This document shows positions 47,301 to 61,000 of a stretch of DNA of 64,000 nucleotides, one piece after another (the first letter of the stretch is position 1; each line of letters starts with the position of its first letter). The position numbers and the translations under genes are program-made. Below the pieces are notes generated by a model. The model had not been told where the DNA came from, did no database searches, and saw nothing but the letters and a program-made list of their open reading frames with translations. The stretch is from Gigantopelta aegis (taxonomy: Eukaryota > Mollusca > Gastropoda > Neomphalida > Peltospiridae): contig NC_054704.1 in NCBI RefSeq assembly GCF_016097555.1, forward strand, positions 50,975,000-51,038,999, given 5' to 3'.

Positions 47301-47378
47301 TAAAAATGTGAGAAAAAAAATGTCAAATTCCCTGTTATACTTCTTATAGTGTTCAGAAGGCTGGAAGGAGGATGTTCA
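41306..47378. other. Long stretch without recognisable genes
   Basis: AT-rich DNA with no frame of known family. Contents: a CGTTCCACGAAGC-type MITE (42008-42118, CCAGGAAGCAATCTTAGCAC facing GAGCTAAGATTGCTTTGTGG); a SINE with tail b and truncated head (42137-42356, minus); MITE family G copy 3 (44581-44683); and a poly-C run near 45098. Regulatory DNA for ADCK2 or 3' UTR of PCM1 could lie here but cannot be shown. Confidence 0.6.
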
Positions 47379-47798
47379 ATTTTTTGCAAGTAAAGTAAAA
47401 GTAAAGTTTGTTTTATTTAATGACGCCGCTAGAACACATTGATTTTTTTTATCTTATCATCGGCTATTGGACGTCAAACATATGGTCATTCTGACACTGT
47501 TTTTAGAGGAAACCCACTGTCATCACATAGGCTACTCTTTTTATGACAGGCAGCAAGGGATCTTTTATTTGCACTTCCCACAGGCAGGATAGCACAAACC
47601 ATGGCCTTTGTTGAACCAGTTATGGATCACTGGTCGGTGCAAGTGGTTTACACCTACCCACTGAGCCTTGCGGAGCACTCACTCAGGGTTTGGAGTCGGT
47701 ATCTGGATTAAAAATCCCATGGCTCGACTGGGATCCGAACCCAGTACCTACCAGCCTGTAGACCGATGGCCTGCCACGACGCCGGTATTTTTTGCAAG
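47379..47798 (-). mobile_element. SINE, head 2 with tail b, with target duplication
   Basis: ATTTTTTGCAAG stands at 47379-47390 and again at 47787-47798. Between are the tail complement (TTATTTAATGACGCCGCTAG), core and head complement ending GCCACGACGCC. This is the clearest full-length example of retrotransposition marks in the window. Confidence 0.93.
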
Positions 47799-49673
47799 AT
47801 GCTCAAGAGGTTGAAAATGCCGTATTTGAACACCAGAAATTTAAATTGTTCTCAGGCTGTATGCCACCGGAGCTCCACCCTCCCTCCACACACACACACA
47901 CACACCAACAGTATTGGAACCATTAGGCCCTCAAATATCAATTTCCCAAGCCATGACACTAACAGTGACCCCGTTCCTTTGAAATACACTCAAGGGCCCT
48001 GCAATTCTTGTACTTCTTCTATAAATATATATAATTTAGACACTCATGAGTTTATTATAAACCATTAAATTAAATGAACTATTGATTGCATTTTATAAAA
48101 CCAATACAATTCAGGATCATCACCAATCTACCACAACTCGATAACTCACACTTGTTTCATGTTAACACAAAATGTCATTAATAAATATTAACTTCACAAT
48201 AGCATTATTTCTGTGCCTAAAAAAACTAGTAGTTAAAGTTTAAACACCAAAGCAAAATCTAATACTGAACTCTATATAAGACATACAATAAGCTTTATCT
48301 ACATTACAACTTACAGCATTATGTCACAGGAATGTGACCAGTCAATTGCAAAATAGTTGTGATACATTATAAATAGCATTCACAGGAAAGGATATGAGGC
48401 TTGTGTTACTTCACAACATGCAAAACATAACATAACTAAAAGAATGCTAGTAAGCATTTAGAAATCAATTGTTTTTAGCTATGTGATAAGCTTAATTTTT
48501 TTTTGCTAAAATGTATAGTTTGACAGCCTGCATCACTGTTGGCCAGTGATATTGGCATTTATCCAAGACGAGAAAAGTAAGCTTGATTTATGTGTATATA
48601 TATATATATTTATTTTAAAATCAGGTCACTGAAAGGGAGCTATGGAAAATATTTATATACCACTAACCTAAAGTATGTCTTGTATCACTGAAATTCTGTA
48701 CGATATACAATATTTACATACACTAAATATACACGGGTAACTGCATTCCAAAAAAGAACAACTTCACTGCCTCCATATTCATAATATACACAAGTGTAAA
48801 AGATTTCAAACACTTTCAACAACAGTAAACCCGCAGCAGCAAACATGTAAAAACTATTGAACGTGTTATCAATAGCACACCTCGATGCAGCAGTATTGTT
48901 TCATGGGAAGCAATAGCTCAAAAATACTTTTACATTTAATTTAGCAAATATTAAAGTACTGTAAATTCTAGTCACAAAACAGTGTGTCATGGTACTACAT
49001 TGGACAGTTTTGTTTTAAAACAACAATTAACACCCACTCATAATAAATACCAATAATATGATATTGCCTTTGAAAATAGTATAGTTCATTTGATTAAAAT
49101 TGTGAATAATAAACTTCGGTACTTCTCTGTAAATGGTGGTGTAGTGAAATTATTTGTGTAATTTGTCTTTCAAAATCTAAATGATAAATTCTTCATCTCA
49201 GTAGAAATATGCATGTGATGGTTCAGTTGTTTATGAAGTCACTGAGATTACATAACTATAATGTGTAGCTAAGAATGCACATTTTCCAGAACACCACATA
49301 ATTAGATTTTCTAATAACATTAGCTAAAATACGACATATTAGCATTTCTTAATCCCAATTTAAAGTGGAATGCTTCAGTAATGATCATTAATGAAGTTAT
49401 TAGCAATATGTAATAATACACAAAACTTGAAATCATTTTTGGTATCTGTAATCTTAATACATTCTTGGTAACAAACACTTTCAGAAACACTGTCATCGAA
49501 CTTTTGACCTATAAACACAAGGTGGTTTGTTACACCTGAATATATACTTGGTAAACTAAATACAACAATGAAACGTGTCGTACATAACCAACTGTCTAAT
49601 AACTGTTTAAATAGTAAATTTGTGAAATCAAGAGGAACAGTCAAACAGTCTGTAAGGTAGCCAGCAATATACT
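47799..49673. other. 3' flank or 3' UTR of PCM1; no other gene seen
   Basis: AT-rich with CA runs near 47890. The 100-codon minus frame at 49375-49677 starts in the last PCM1 exon but in a different phase, so it is 3' UTR rather than coding. The poly(A) site was not identified. Confidence 0.5.
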
Positions 49674-50114
49674 TCATGCAAAAGAATCTGAAAAATAAAA
49701 GGAAAGGTTATTCAAGTTTTACATTCAACACTATGCCAATAATAATATTAATAATAAAGGGAAGACGTTTCTAAAATAACTGAATGAAAACAGTGTTGTC
49801 AAATGTAACTGGTAATATACTTTTATATATATATTTTATTACAATTAGCAGGGCTCACCCTGGATCAAAAATACCTGTAGCCAAAATATTAGCCAAATGG
49901 TATTTTTATTAGCCATATTGAAAATGTTTTAGCCAAAATTGTTTTAGGCATTACTATTGAGTATTTATATATGGATATAAAAATGCATCTTTTTCAGCTA
50001 ATTTTGTACAAACTGGAATAAATCTGAATAACAAAAACCATATTACCTGATCAAAATCAAAGACAGCAATGGGGGTAGGGACAGTTCATATTACTTTGAT
50101 TTTTCAGTGTGTGT

Positions 50115-50150
<36 letters not shown>

Positions 50151-52036
50151 AGAGGGGAGGGAGGGGGATGCATTATCGGAATCATCCCACTATCCCTAAT
50201 TTCACTAGCCCTGAAAAATGACCAATTAATGGCTGCCATGGATGTTCCATTTCTTTAGACTACTCCCCTGTACATATAAACTATTAATAAATAAACATGT
50301 CTTGTTTTACTGATTAGGTAGACACAATAGATGAGATACCCTTTTAATGCCTCAATTGAAAATGTGGAGTACATGAAGGAAAAGAAAGCCGGGAAATCGC
50401 ATCCAAATATATACTGAATTGTTTGCTCATGAAGAAGCTTCAACTGCTGTATCCATGCTCCAACTCGAATCTGGACAGAAAGCACCCAAAAGAAGACGAA
50501 AGTATATTGACATTGATACTCGTATTGACAAACTCGGGCTTGCCTACATTACAACAGAACGGACCCTAGACTCCTACCCCAGTGCCATTGGTCATCTGAT
50601 GGATAGGAAGTGTTGAACAATCAGTTGCTAAATGTGTCAGTGCAATGACGTATGTTGCATTGTTTGTATGGTTTTGAAATGTCATGTTTTAAATGTATTA
50701 TTAAAGTGCTATTACAGTGCTATTACCATAAACACTATCGAATAAAACATTTATTTAACTATATTCATTTTTGTAATTACTTATTTGATTTAGTTTGTTT
50801 ATAATGGGGATGACAACCGGTGGCAGTAACAGCCAATATGACTGACAATCTGGGGCTAGTGGAACCAGGGCTAGTGGGGCTAACTCGCATTATCTTCACA
50901 GTTGGAAGCCAGTACCCCGTACACCCACCCCTACTTCTAAAGCCTATGACATTAAATTAACAAACATACAGAAAAATGGGAATAAGTGGATGTTTATGGA
51001 AGGTGTTGTTGTTTTTTCTTTCTTCCTTTTTCTCAAATAAAAATTTGATAGCTCTTTTTTTTTTTTTAATATAGAGCTCATTATTTCTTTAAATAGCAAT
51101 TTTTATGTTAGTTTGAATTGCTTATTTTTTTTTCTGCTTTAAAATACCTAGGCTAAGAATGCCGACTCCACAGTATATTCCATTTATTAAAAAAATCCAC
51201 CCAAAAAACGTTAATAAAATAAAATTTACGGTCTTTTTAAAGTCCAGCTAACTTATTAACTGTCACCTCACAGTCTTATGATTATTGTAAACAAATTTTA
51301 TTCAGTGTACATTTAACTGCAAATTGTATAAATACTGCATGTTCATTTCCTGCGATCGCGATCTGCATGCGTGCTCTCGACCATGAGTACGAAATTAACA
51401 GACAAAGGAAACTGTAATTAGGTATTCATTGATGCAAACAACTATTGTTTTTCTACAAATTTACATCAAGATTTACTTCTGTGTAATCATATTGCTTAAT
51501 CCGCAACGCTGTCTCTTGACATGTGGGTGTCAGCTGACTGAAGCGTGACATATATTCGCATCGAGAGCTGTTCTCAGTTCAGCCAACGAACGTTCTTCCT
51601 AATGTTCGCAAACTATTTGATTGGTGTCCATCATGTCCATTTGGTTTAATGTGAAGCGCACAAACCAGTCTAGCAAACATTTAGTTTTCGCTCGGTCTGG
51701 CTGAACTCAGCCCGTGAGATGGCCTACATGTCTTTCGGCATTAGGCTTATGCTTTATTCTGGATGACACCGTTTCTCATTAGCAGTCGCGAGATCGCCAT
51801 TACACCAAATGAATATTTGGTATTATTATTATGTTTGAGGTGTCGATAGATTATGTAACCGTTTGTTCACATCAGAAGATAGAAAATGGCTTAGCCAAAA
51901 TTTTAGCCAGTTGCAAATTTTATTAGTCATGTTTTCTAAAAATTAGCCAATGGCTAATTTGGCTACTGACAGCGCGAGCCCTGATTAGTATAGATTCCCT
52001 AAATTATTTTGAGTAGTGCAGCTATGCACACATGTG

Positions 52037-52079
<43 letters not shown>

Positions 52080-55000
52080 ACACACATGAACACACATACA
52101 ATTAGTACATACATACTCATGTACCTACACAATATGCCATAAATATAATTCTCAGGCGTTCATCAAATACCTGGATCTTTAATGGCATTCCCGTCTCCAG
52201 CCTGCTCATCACCAGTGTTCATTTCCAACAGAATCGCTTCCGGTCCTGTCACTTCCTTTTCTTCTTCATCTAACTTTTTAGCTAAACCAGGCTGAAACAT
52301 GAGATCAAAATGCAGGAAATTTCAATGCCATGAATTTGAGTGGCAAGCAAACAATACTTAATGTAGCTTAAATAAATTTACCAAATTATTCCATCACATT
52401 TTAGCAAATAGTAAAGTTTGTTTTATTTAATGACGCCACTAGAGCACACTGATTTTTTTTATCTTATGATTGGCCATTAGACGTCTTTAGCAAATAGTGT
52501 ACAAGGAGCACCTGAAATAATTCTTCTTTTGATGTGCTTAATGAACTCTGTATAGTCCATCAAAACAACAACAAAAATTCATAAGTCATTAGTGATATTC
52601 TTTTAATTATGATAAGTGTGTGTATCAGAGTTGGAAATATCCTCGGACACAAAATCCAGAACATGGTCTTGAAAAGAAGTGGATTACTGTGAGCTTTTCA
52701 ATAAAGATCAAGGGTAGAAATTATTTTCAGATGCCTAAATTTGTAAAATGTTCATCTCTAATGGTAGAAGTTTAGCTGACCTGGCACTTAGTTTCCAAGA
52801 ATAAGTATTACATAGACCCATGCAATTATTTAACAGCTGTAATGAAGCTCATATTTAAACTTACAGGGCCATCAATATTTAATGATGCAGGTAAGTCATC
52901 TACACCAATTTCTCCTTCAATCTCTCCATTCACCTGAAAAAAGAATATATTTCATATTATTCTAGACCTCCTCTTGAATTCATTTATAGTACTGAAGGTG
53001 TGCTGCTGAAAAACTCATGTGGTGAACCAACATACCAAATATGAAAGCCATTCATTAAAATGTTCGAGTTGCAAACAATTTTTAAAATTTTAAGGTCCCA
53101 TATGATCTCAACTCATGGGGCAGGCATGAAAGTTAACCATTAAAGGAATCAAGAGCTAAAAGAAATTAGAAAGACATATCCAAATGGTAAACAAGTTGTA
53201 AATGAATTTCACTTTCATTGGGGTCATATTGCACTTCTACACTGATAACCACCTAAACCAAATACAAAAGAAATCTATTTAAGAATTTAAGTGTTAAAGA
53301 CAATCAGAGAAACTGGAAATTACTATTCTATTGACACGCTTTATTCATTGCAATCGAGACAAAACAGCTATCAAATACCCAACTTTCAATTAGCTACTGG
53401 TACCTGAGAAGGTAAATGATTTTCCATCTGATGTGAGGCATCGGTGGCTGGACGTGTTTCTGATTCTGTGACGTTATCCGTCTCTGTACCTGGCTGTGCT
53501 CCTCCAGTGGAAGAACTCACTTCTGTTACTGTGCCGTCGGCATCACAGCTCGGTGACGACGAAACCTGGTTGACTTCCTGAAAACCATCGTCCTGGGTGG
53601 TATCTTGGGCCGGTGCTGCCGGCTGTGATTTACTATCAGCTTCCACAGTTTCCTGTGGTGCTGCCGTGTGCTCCAGTTTGGCATCACGGGACACAGCCGT
53701 TTCTGAGGGATCCTCCATGCTCTGGGACTCATCAATTTCGTCGTCATCTTCATCACTGCCAATTCTAAGAATCAGTTAAAAAACCCAATAAGAATTGTTA
53801 ACTAGGAATCTCAAAATGAAGCTCAGAATAAAATAACCACAATGTAATTTAAATACTTTTAACATGTTATAATCACTTAGTTTGTATTTTACATATAATT
53901 TCTCACAAATCTCATTTTAAAGAAATGGTGAAAAACAAAAAAAAGAACACTCTACTTCTGTGACAAGTAATTTTGGTTTAATGGACACCATTCATTAATC
54001 ATAACAAAGCATGTGTATTGCAATCAGACATTATGTGAGCTTATATTTTGTCAACAAAATTTCCAGCCAAAATATGCATTTTTAAAATACCTGCTCGTCA
54101 AATTCCACTTAAATATTTTAAAGACATGGTATAAAAACAACTATACTACTCAAAAGAATTTAAGGATCAAAAATTTATAACCAAATAAGTTTCAGAGTGT
54201 ATTAGATTGATGATGTAAACTACACCAAAAATTTAATTTATTGTTCCATATTTACAAAAAAACACAAATAAACGTCACTGTATACAAGAAAGTCACATGA
54301 CATGCTGTCAAAGTTGAAGGTTGTCAAACATGGATTTTACACATTAGAACATTCGTTTAATAGTGTGTGAATCCACCCCTGGCGCGAATACACTCGACAC
54401 ATCGTTGCCTCATGCTGTTGATCAGATGTCTGAAGAACTCTTGGGGAATGGCCTGCCACTCTGCCATAAGAAGTTGACCCAGATCATGAAGGTTGGCCGG
54501 AGGGGCATGGTTATCCCGAACTCTCCTGCCTAATTCGTCCCAGGCGTGCTCTATTGGGATCAAGTCAGGCGAATATGCTGGCCAATCCATCCTGGCGATA
54601 CCTTGTTGTCTGAGAAAGTCCGTTACCACCCTGGCGCGGTAGGGTCTGGCATTGTCATCCTGCAGAACTGCCCCGCCGCCAATCTGCTGAAGGCCTGGGA
54701 GAACCAACGGCCGGATAATCTCATTCAGATAGCGGATTCCATTCAGATTGCCATCCACCACATAGAGGGGGGTCCTGTGGTGGATAGAGATGCCGCCCCA
54801 CACCATGACGCTGCCACCACCGAACCGGTGACGTTGTCTAACGTTAACGTCAGCGAAGCTCTCCCCAGGACGTCTGTAGACACGAACCCGACCGTCGTTG
54901 AACTGGAGACTAAAGCTGGACTTATCAGTGAACATCACTCGACCCCACTGAACACGTTGCCACCGCAGATGAAGCGTGCACCATTGACGTCTGGCCGTTC

Positions 55001-58000
55001 TGTGACGTGGAAGGAGTGGTGGTCGAACAGCCTGGCGACGGCAGCGTAGATTATTGGCTCTCAGACGATTGCGTATGGTTTGATCAGACACTCGAGTTCC
55101 AGTCGCAGTCCGCAGATTGTCACGTAATCGGCGTGCAGTGGTTGTGCGTTGACGTAGAGCCATATTGGTGATGTAGCGGTCCTCTCTATTTGTAGTGCTT
55201 CGGGGTCTTCCCGAACGTGGACGATTTCGAACAGAATTCGTTGCTTGGTACCGTTGCCACAGTCGGCCAACGACACTCTGACTGACACCAAGTCTCAGAG
55301 CAACATTTCTTTGCGTATTGCCATCCTGAAGCCAAGCAATAGCCCTTCCTCGATCTTCGATAGTCAGTTGTTGTCGTACCATTGTCGAATTTGGAGTGTG
55401 CACCGTACACGAACGCAAGCTCCAATTATACGGAAATTCAGCACTGGGAACATGGAATACACATGCAAAGCGTGCAAATGAAGCGCTTTGTGAAAAAGCA
55501 AGTTATGGGCACTTAGCAGACCTTTCGCTTTCGCCTTATTTACGTGCAAATGTAAGCATGTTTTCGCCATTAGAACTAGTCGACAGTGTCAATGACAGTG
55601 GATTTTAATTCATTTATGGGTTGCTTAGACCCACTTTCGTCAAAATGGAACAATACCATGCGTGACATTATGGTCTAGCTAATATAATTGACATTCAGAA
55701 AATAATGTCGAAAATATCGTCCGACCCTTAAATTCTTTTGAGTAGTATATTTTCAAACACTTGGTCTATTTTCAATATAAATGATAGCCTATTCAGTGTG
55801 TCAGAAACTATCATTTGATCTGCAGACAGCAATTATGGCCTAATGAAAAAGTGGACTGGAGGTTAACTGGGGACAAATATCTTGGGACACAATGTCCTGA
55901 ATGTAAATGTCCTAATTAACTTTTGCCCTATTTAGAAGGGATGAAAGTGACATTTGACAAAAAAAATCTGCAAAACTTTGCAGGACTTTGACAGGTGTAG
56001 TAGGATACTTTCAACTTTTCATCCAAGAACACAAAACATTTTCAGATTGCAATGAATGCCAAAACAATTGTGCAACTATAAAGTTTAAGTTTCATTGGCC
56101 TACCCTTATAGTTTGTGAGAAACTAACCATGCAACTTAATATTAAACTTTAACGCGAAGTTAAAGCCATCACAATCAAACACGTAATGCCTATTTATCAT
56201 CCATTAAAGGCTTTTGTAGGAGATATTGCTGGCATTATAATTATCTCCTGCAATATTCTCCAAGGAGATATTGCTTCTTTTTGTTACGTCACTGTGTATG
56301 TTTCAGTGCTAAACCTATCATTAGTGACATCACGCCACTGTCGTTCTACTAGTTAGCGAGTCTATTGCTGCCAAATATAGTGACATTCAACCCACATTAC
56401 TGACATTGTTTACAATTGTCGCAAATAAAAAGAATGATAATGGATGATAAAAAGAATACTGCCCCTCGGGTCTTGTAATATCATAATTTTTCAGCACGAG
56501 TCGACAAATTATGATATCACAAAACCCTCAGGGAGTATCCTCTATATCTCGCCTTTTTATGTCATACAGCGAGACAAAAACTGGGAGATTTTTTTTCAGA
56601 TATAGACCAGATTTCTTGTTAATGGTTCAACCAAGATTCTAGATTCAAAATAAAATTTCCTATTTTAATTTTTTTTATTTAGCCATGTCTGAAGTGAAGT
56701 AACTATACTGAGGGATATTTACAGGCAGCATGATTGCCATGATCTTTCTTACTTGGGATTGATTTTTTTTTCGTGGACATTTCAACAATTCATGTGAAAA
56801 CTGACCAACTAGGTATTTTCAGTTGATGCAAGTATGAATTGAAACACATTGAGCACATGTTTAGTTGTGTTATAAGAAATTGTGAACCACATTATTACAG
56901 TACAATTGTATCAACCTGGTGAATGGCTTTGTTTCACTTGGGGCCAGCTCAATTTTAAGGCCAGAACTCTGGTATGATTCATCATCTTTGTCGGTGTCTT
57001 GATAAGTCATCTCATTGGCTAGTTCATCATCACGTTCCTACAAAACAAACCCATTATCAGGTAACAACAATACTGAAACAATACAAAAAAAATACATCAA
57101 AAACACATCAGAAAATGTTAAGATAAAATAACTGAATAATAATATATCAAAAGACATAAATAAGCATGCATAAAAACGTATTAACAAGTAATTGAAAATT
57201 ATCATATGGATGCCATTTATCAGTCCATATCCAGGTACAGTGGACTCTGTCTAAACCGGACTCACTTCGTACCGTCGAAATAGTCCGGTTTTACATAAAG
57301 GACCGGTTTAGACAGTTTCACCCAGAGTTATGGTTCTTGAATGATCGACAGTGACATTTAATCCCATGTTTTGACTGCGGATTTGAATCAAATTCTTGTA
57401 TTAATTTGACTTTAGTTTCTAACGAAATTTCGATACGTTGCCGTTTTTGGGGTCGTTCTGCCATTATAAATGAAATAAGATAACACAAAATATACGAGCG
57501 ATTCGCACCTATTTATACATGCGTTAGGTTGACAAGTATAACTTGCCGAATTCATAAGTGTGTAATCAGTTAGGTATCAATACACACACTAATATTAATC
57601 TGATTGATCTAACGACCTACCACAATAAGAGTAAACTTCACACGTGTACGATTACATTTTGTATTTGGCGTCCTGATTACTTGGCAATTGACGATCATTG
57701 TTCAACTAATTAAGCAGCCCGTCGTTCAGACAAATCCCAATCCGGTGTAGACAAAGGTAATTAATGCATGAACGGTTCTTTCGTTCTTGATTTTTGATCC
57801 GGAGTCCGGAGTAGACAGAGTACGGATTAGGCAGAGATTTATATCTAAGAGATAAACGGTAGCTGGGCGGGACTTTAGAAATGGACCGGTTTACGCAGAG
57901 ATCCAAATTACACAGAATCCGGTTTAGACAGACTCCACTGTATGTTGTTTGCAGTAATGATGAAAACCAAACTTGTAAATCTAATTTAGTGAATGGTGGG

Positions 58001-61000
58001 TTATACAATAGAGCCCCCTTCATCCCATCATTTGTCCATTTCTAAAAATATCCACAGAACAGTGGAAGACTGTAAGACTGTTTATCTTAACCTTGCCAAG
58101 ATCTTCCTCTTCATTGAAATTCATCCTCAGGTTGGTCTCCGCCCCCTCCTCATCTGTCAGTTCTACAGACGACTCTTTACCATCTGAGTTCTCGCCAACA
58201 AGTGCCGCCATCTCCTTGCTATTGGGAAGAGGTTGATCAGACTGAAAACAAAAACAGCAACATCTGGTGTGATTTTACAAAGTTAAAAAAAAAAATTGGT
58301 CAATGCAAAGAAATGTTTTTTCGACAAATGCAAAAAAAGAATAAAAGTGAATTTAAATGATTTTGAAGTACCTGAAACCATGTTTTTCCAATTAGTTTGT
58401 CAGCTAAATTAACTGGCTGGTGAAGATCTTGCATAAGTCTTAGGAAGGCCAGCTCATTAAACAGCACTTCTGACATCTCCACCAGGATCTCCTCACCACA
58501 CTCTCGCATCCTGAAATTCAAAGAAAGACAATTCTATTTAGTTTTGTTGTTACTTGAAAATTTATGACCGATTCAGAATTGATCACATGATTATTATAAC
58601 AATTACAGTGCCTCTCCTCAACTCTATATGACTCATTCTAGAACAGCCCTTGGAATAACACAAAACACTGAGATAAACATCCTACTTAGTCTGAATCACA
58701 AAGCAGAATTTCATTACAGCATGTGGTCATATTGGATCAGTAGATACAAATTGTAACAATTCAACTTCTAGCCATAATCCATTATTAGATATGGCTTTGT
58801 TAAATGTTAATAATAATGAAAATCAGAAACACATTTTCTCCACTTAGTTTTGCTTGTGTCTAACAAACATAAACATGGATATAATTAAAAAAAACTAAAA
58901 AACTATACATAACAAAAAAGAAAAAAACCTTTTAAATAAATAATTGTCATAACACAAACTATTATTTAAAGTTTACATACTTTCTTCCCTCGAACTTGGC
59001 CATGGAGTCTTGAAGAATGGATCCGAGCTGCCTGTGGAAGAACCGTGTGAACTCCTGCCCGTTGTCGTGCTGTCTTGTGAGCGAGAGAACGAGCCGCTTG
59101 ATGTAGGCGAGGAGCTGTGGCGAGCAGACGTCGTCCATGTGCTCCTTGATCACGGGAATCACCTCCGTCATGATGCTCTTGATCTGCTGGTCCAGCTGGG
59201 CCGTGTCAATCCGGGGGTACTAAAATAATCACACACACACATGAGTACTGTACCACTGGGCTACATCCTTCCCCTCGTTCCACGAAGTGACCGTAGTGAG
59301 TCTAAGACCACCGTAAGTGCATATGGTAGTTATGCACATAAGGCGATTTTAGTGCTGAGATTGCTTCGTGGAACGGGGCCTGGACAGACATCATAGATAC
59401 ATGTAGCTGGGGTGTATACTCAGGACAGCACGATTGAACCGTAACTAGATAGAAGACAAGAACAGAAATCACAATAAAATAAAATGAAAATGATGTTATC
59501 TCAGGCTACAAGACAAACTGTTATTTTTCTACTTGGTTAAGAGCCCCTAAAAGCTTGGATCTCAATTTGTTGCTTGATTGTCTTAATATATATATATATA
59601 TATATAATTTATTATATATATATCTATCTATTTATATATACTTTTTTTATCCCACTACTTCCTTTCCTTTCTCTTCTTTGAAATTCGTCTCATTTCAGTT
59701 TTCATTTCTAGTCCTTGTCTCTCCAACTGTGACAGGTACTTGCTACACACTGGCCATTTCCCATCAGCTTTTAGCTGTGGGCTTAGTCTGACCACTTCGG
59801 GGAGTGTTCAGTATTTACTTCTGGCATTGTTAAAACGCACTTGTAACCAACTACTATACACCCCTACTACCGGCTATGTTAGTTCTGTGGATCAGATCAT
59901 CTTTATTAGCAGTAGAGGATGAGATTGTCAGGTGAGTGCAGGGAAATACACAGAGACTACACCAGTGGAGGAAGCTGAGACAGGTAGGTGATGGTGTGGA
60001 CAGCTCAGAAGACAGAGTTGGAGGAAACAGACAGAAAGGGTTGAAACATTGAAATCGTGGGAGAAATTGGAATTTTTTTTTAATATTAAAATATGAGAAT
60101 GATAGGTAGAGGGTGAAAGATGAGAAGGATGAAAGAAAGTGTGAGCCAGCTTTGACGAGATTTGAACCACTGTTGTCAGCTTGATTGTCCAGCAGCTTAT
60201 CCAACAGACCACGGAGCTCACTGATTGTTCTTAATATTAATTAAAATTTAATTCAGGAGACAAATTTTGATTTTTTTTTCGCAATAAAAGCTATTCAGGC
60301 AGTGCAGTCACTAACCATGAGTCAACAATTATTGCATGAGACACATTAAGTCATCATCACGTGTATGATGTTAGTGCACTGCTGAGACATTTTTATGCAT
60401 AGTTAACATACCGTCACTTCAGAACTCTCGCTCCCCTGATCCAGGTTGGTCCCAGCTTGCTCAGACATAGCTGCTTGTCGAACTTCTTTCAGTCGTTGCT
60501 GAAAACCCTGATATGATCTTTCTTCTGCATTTTCTTCATCCTTCTGTGTCTTTTTATACTCCTGCATTCTTTCTAATGCCTTCAAATTGAAAAACTATTT
60601 TAAAAAATCCCTTAAGTTTACTTGGTAGTGTATTTTGTTACTAATAACGAATAAGTAACACCATTTAGATTATGATTATGTTTTGTTTAACGACACCACT
60701 AGAGAACATTGATTTATTAATCATCAGCTATCGGATTTCAAAAATGTGGTAATTGTTTTATGTATAGTCTTAGCAAGCAAACGCATTAGTAGCAAGGAAT
60801 CTTTCATATGCACCATCCCAGACAGGATAACACATACCACAACCGTTGATATATTAGTCATGGTGCACTGGCTGGAACGAGAAATTGCCCAATGGGCCCA
60901 CCAATGGGGAACAATCCTGCACTATCCCACAGACAGGATAACACATACCACGACCTTTGATATACCAGTCATGGTGCACTGGCTGGAACAAGAAATTGCC

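Noticed and set aside
49375-49677. A 100-codon minus frame as an extra PCM1 C-terminus
   Set aside because: The intron phase (one carried base) reads GAT TCT TTT GCA TGA, a stop after four codons; the long frame is in another phase.
50419-50616. A 65-codon plus frame (KAPKRRRKYIDIDTRIDKLG)
   Set aside because: It matches no family I know and lies inside a hAT-like element; the frame is short and unsupported as a gene.
54546-55049. A 167-codon plus-strand frame
   Set aside because: It is the antisense shadow of the intact Tc1 transposase.
59854-60204. A 116-codon serine/phenylalanine-rich minus frame
   Set aside because: It coincides with a probable tRNA-derived SINE in a PCM1 intron; there is no splice context or family match.
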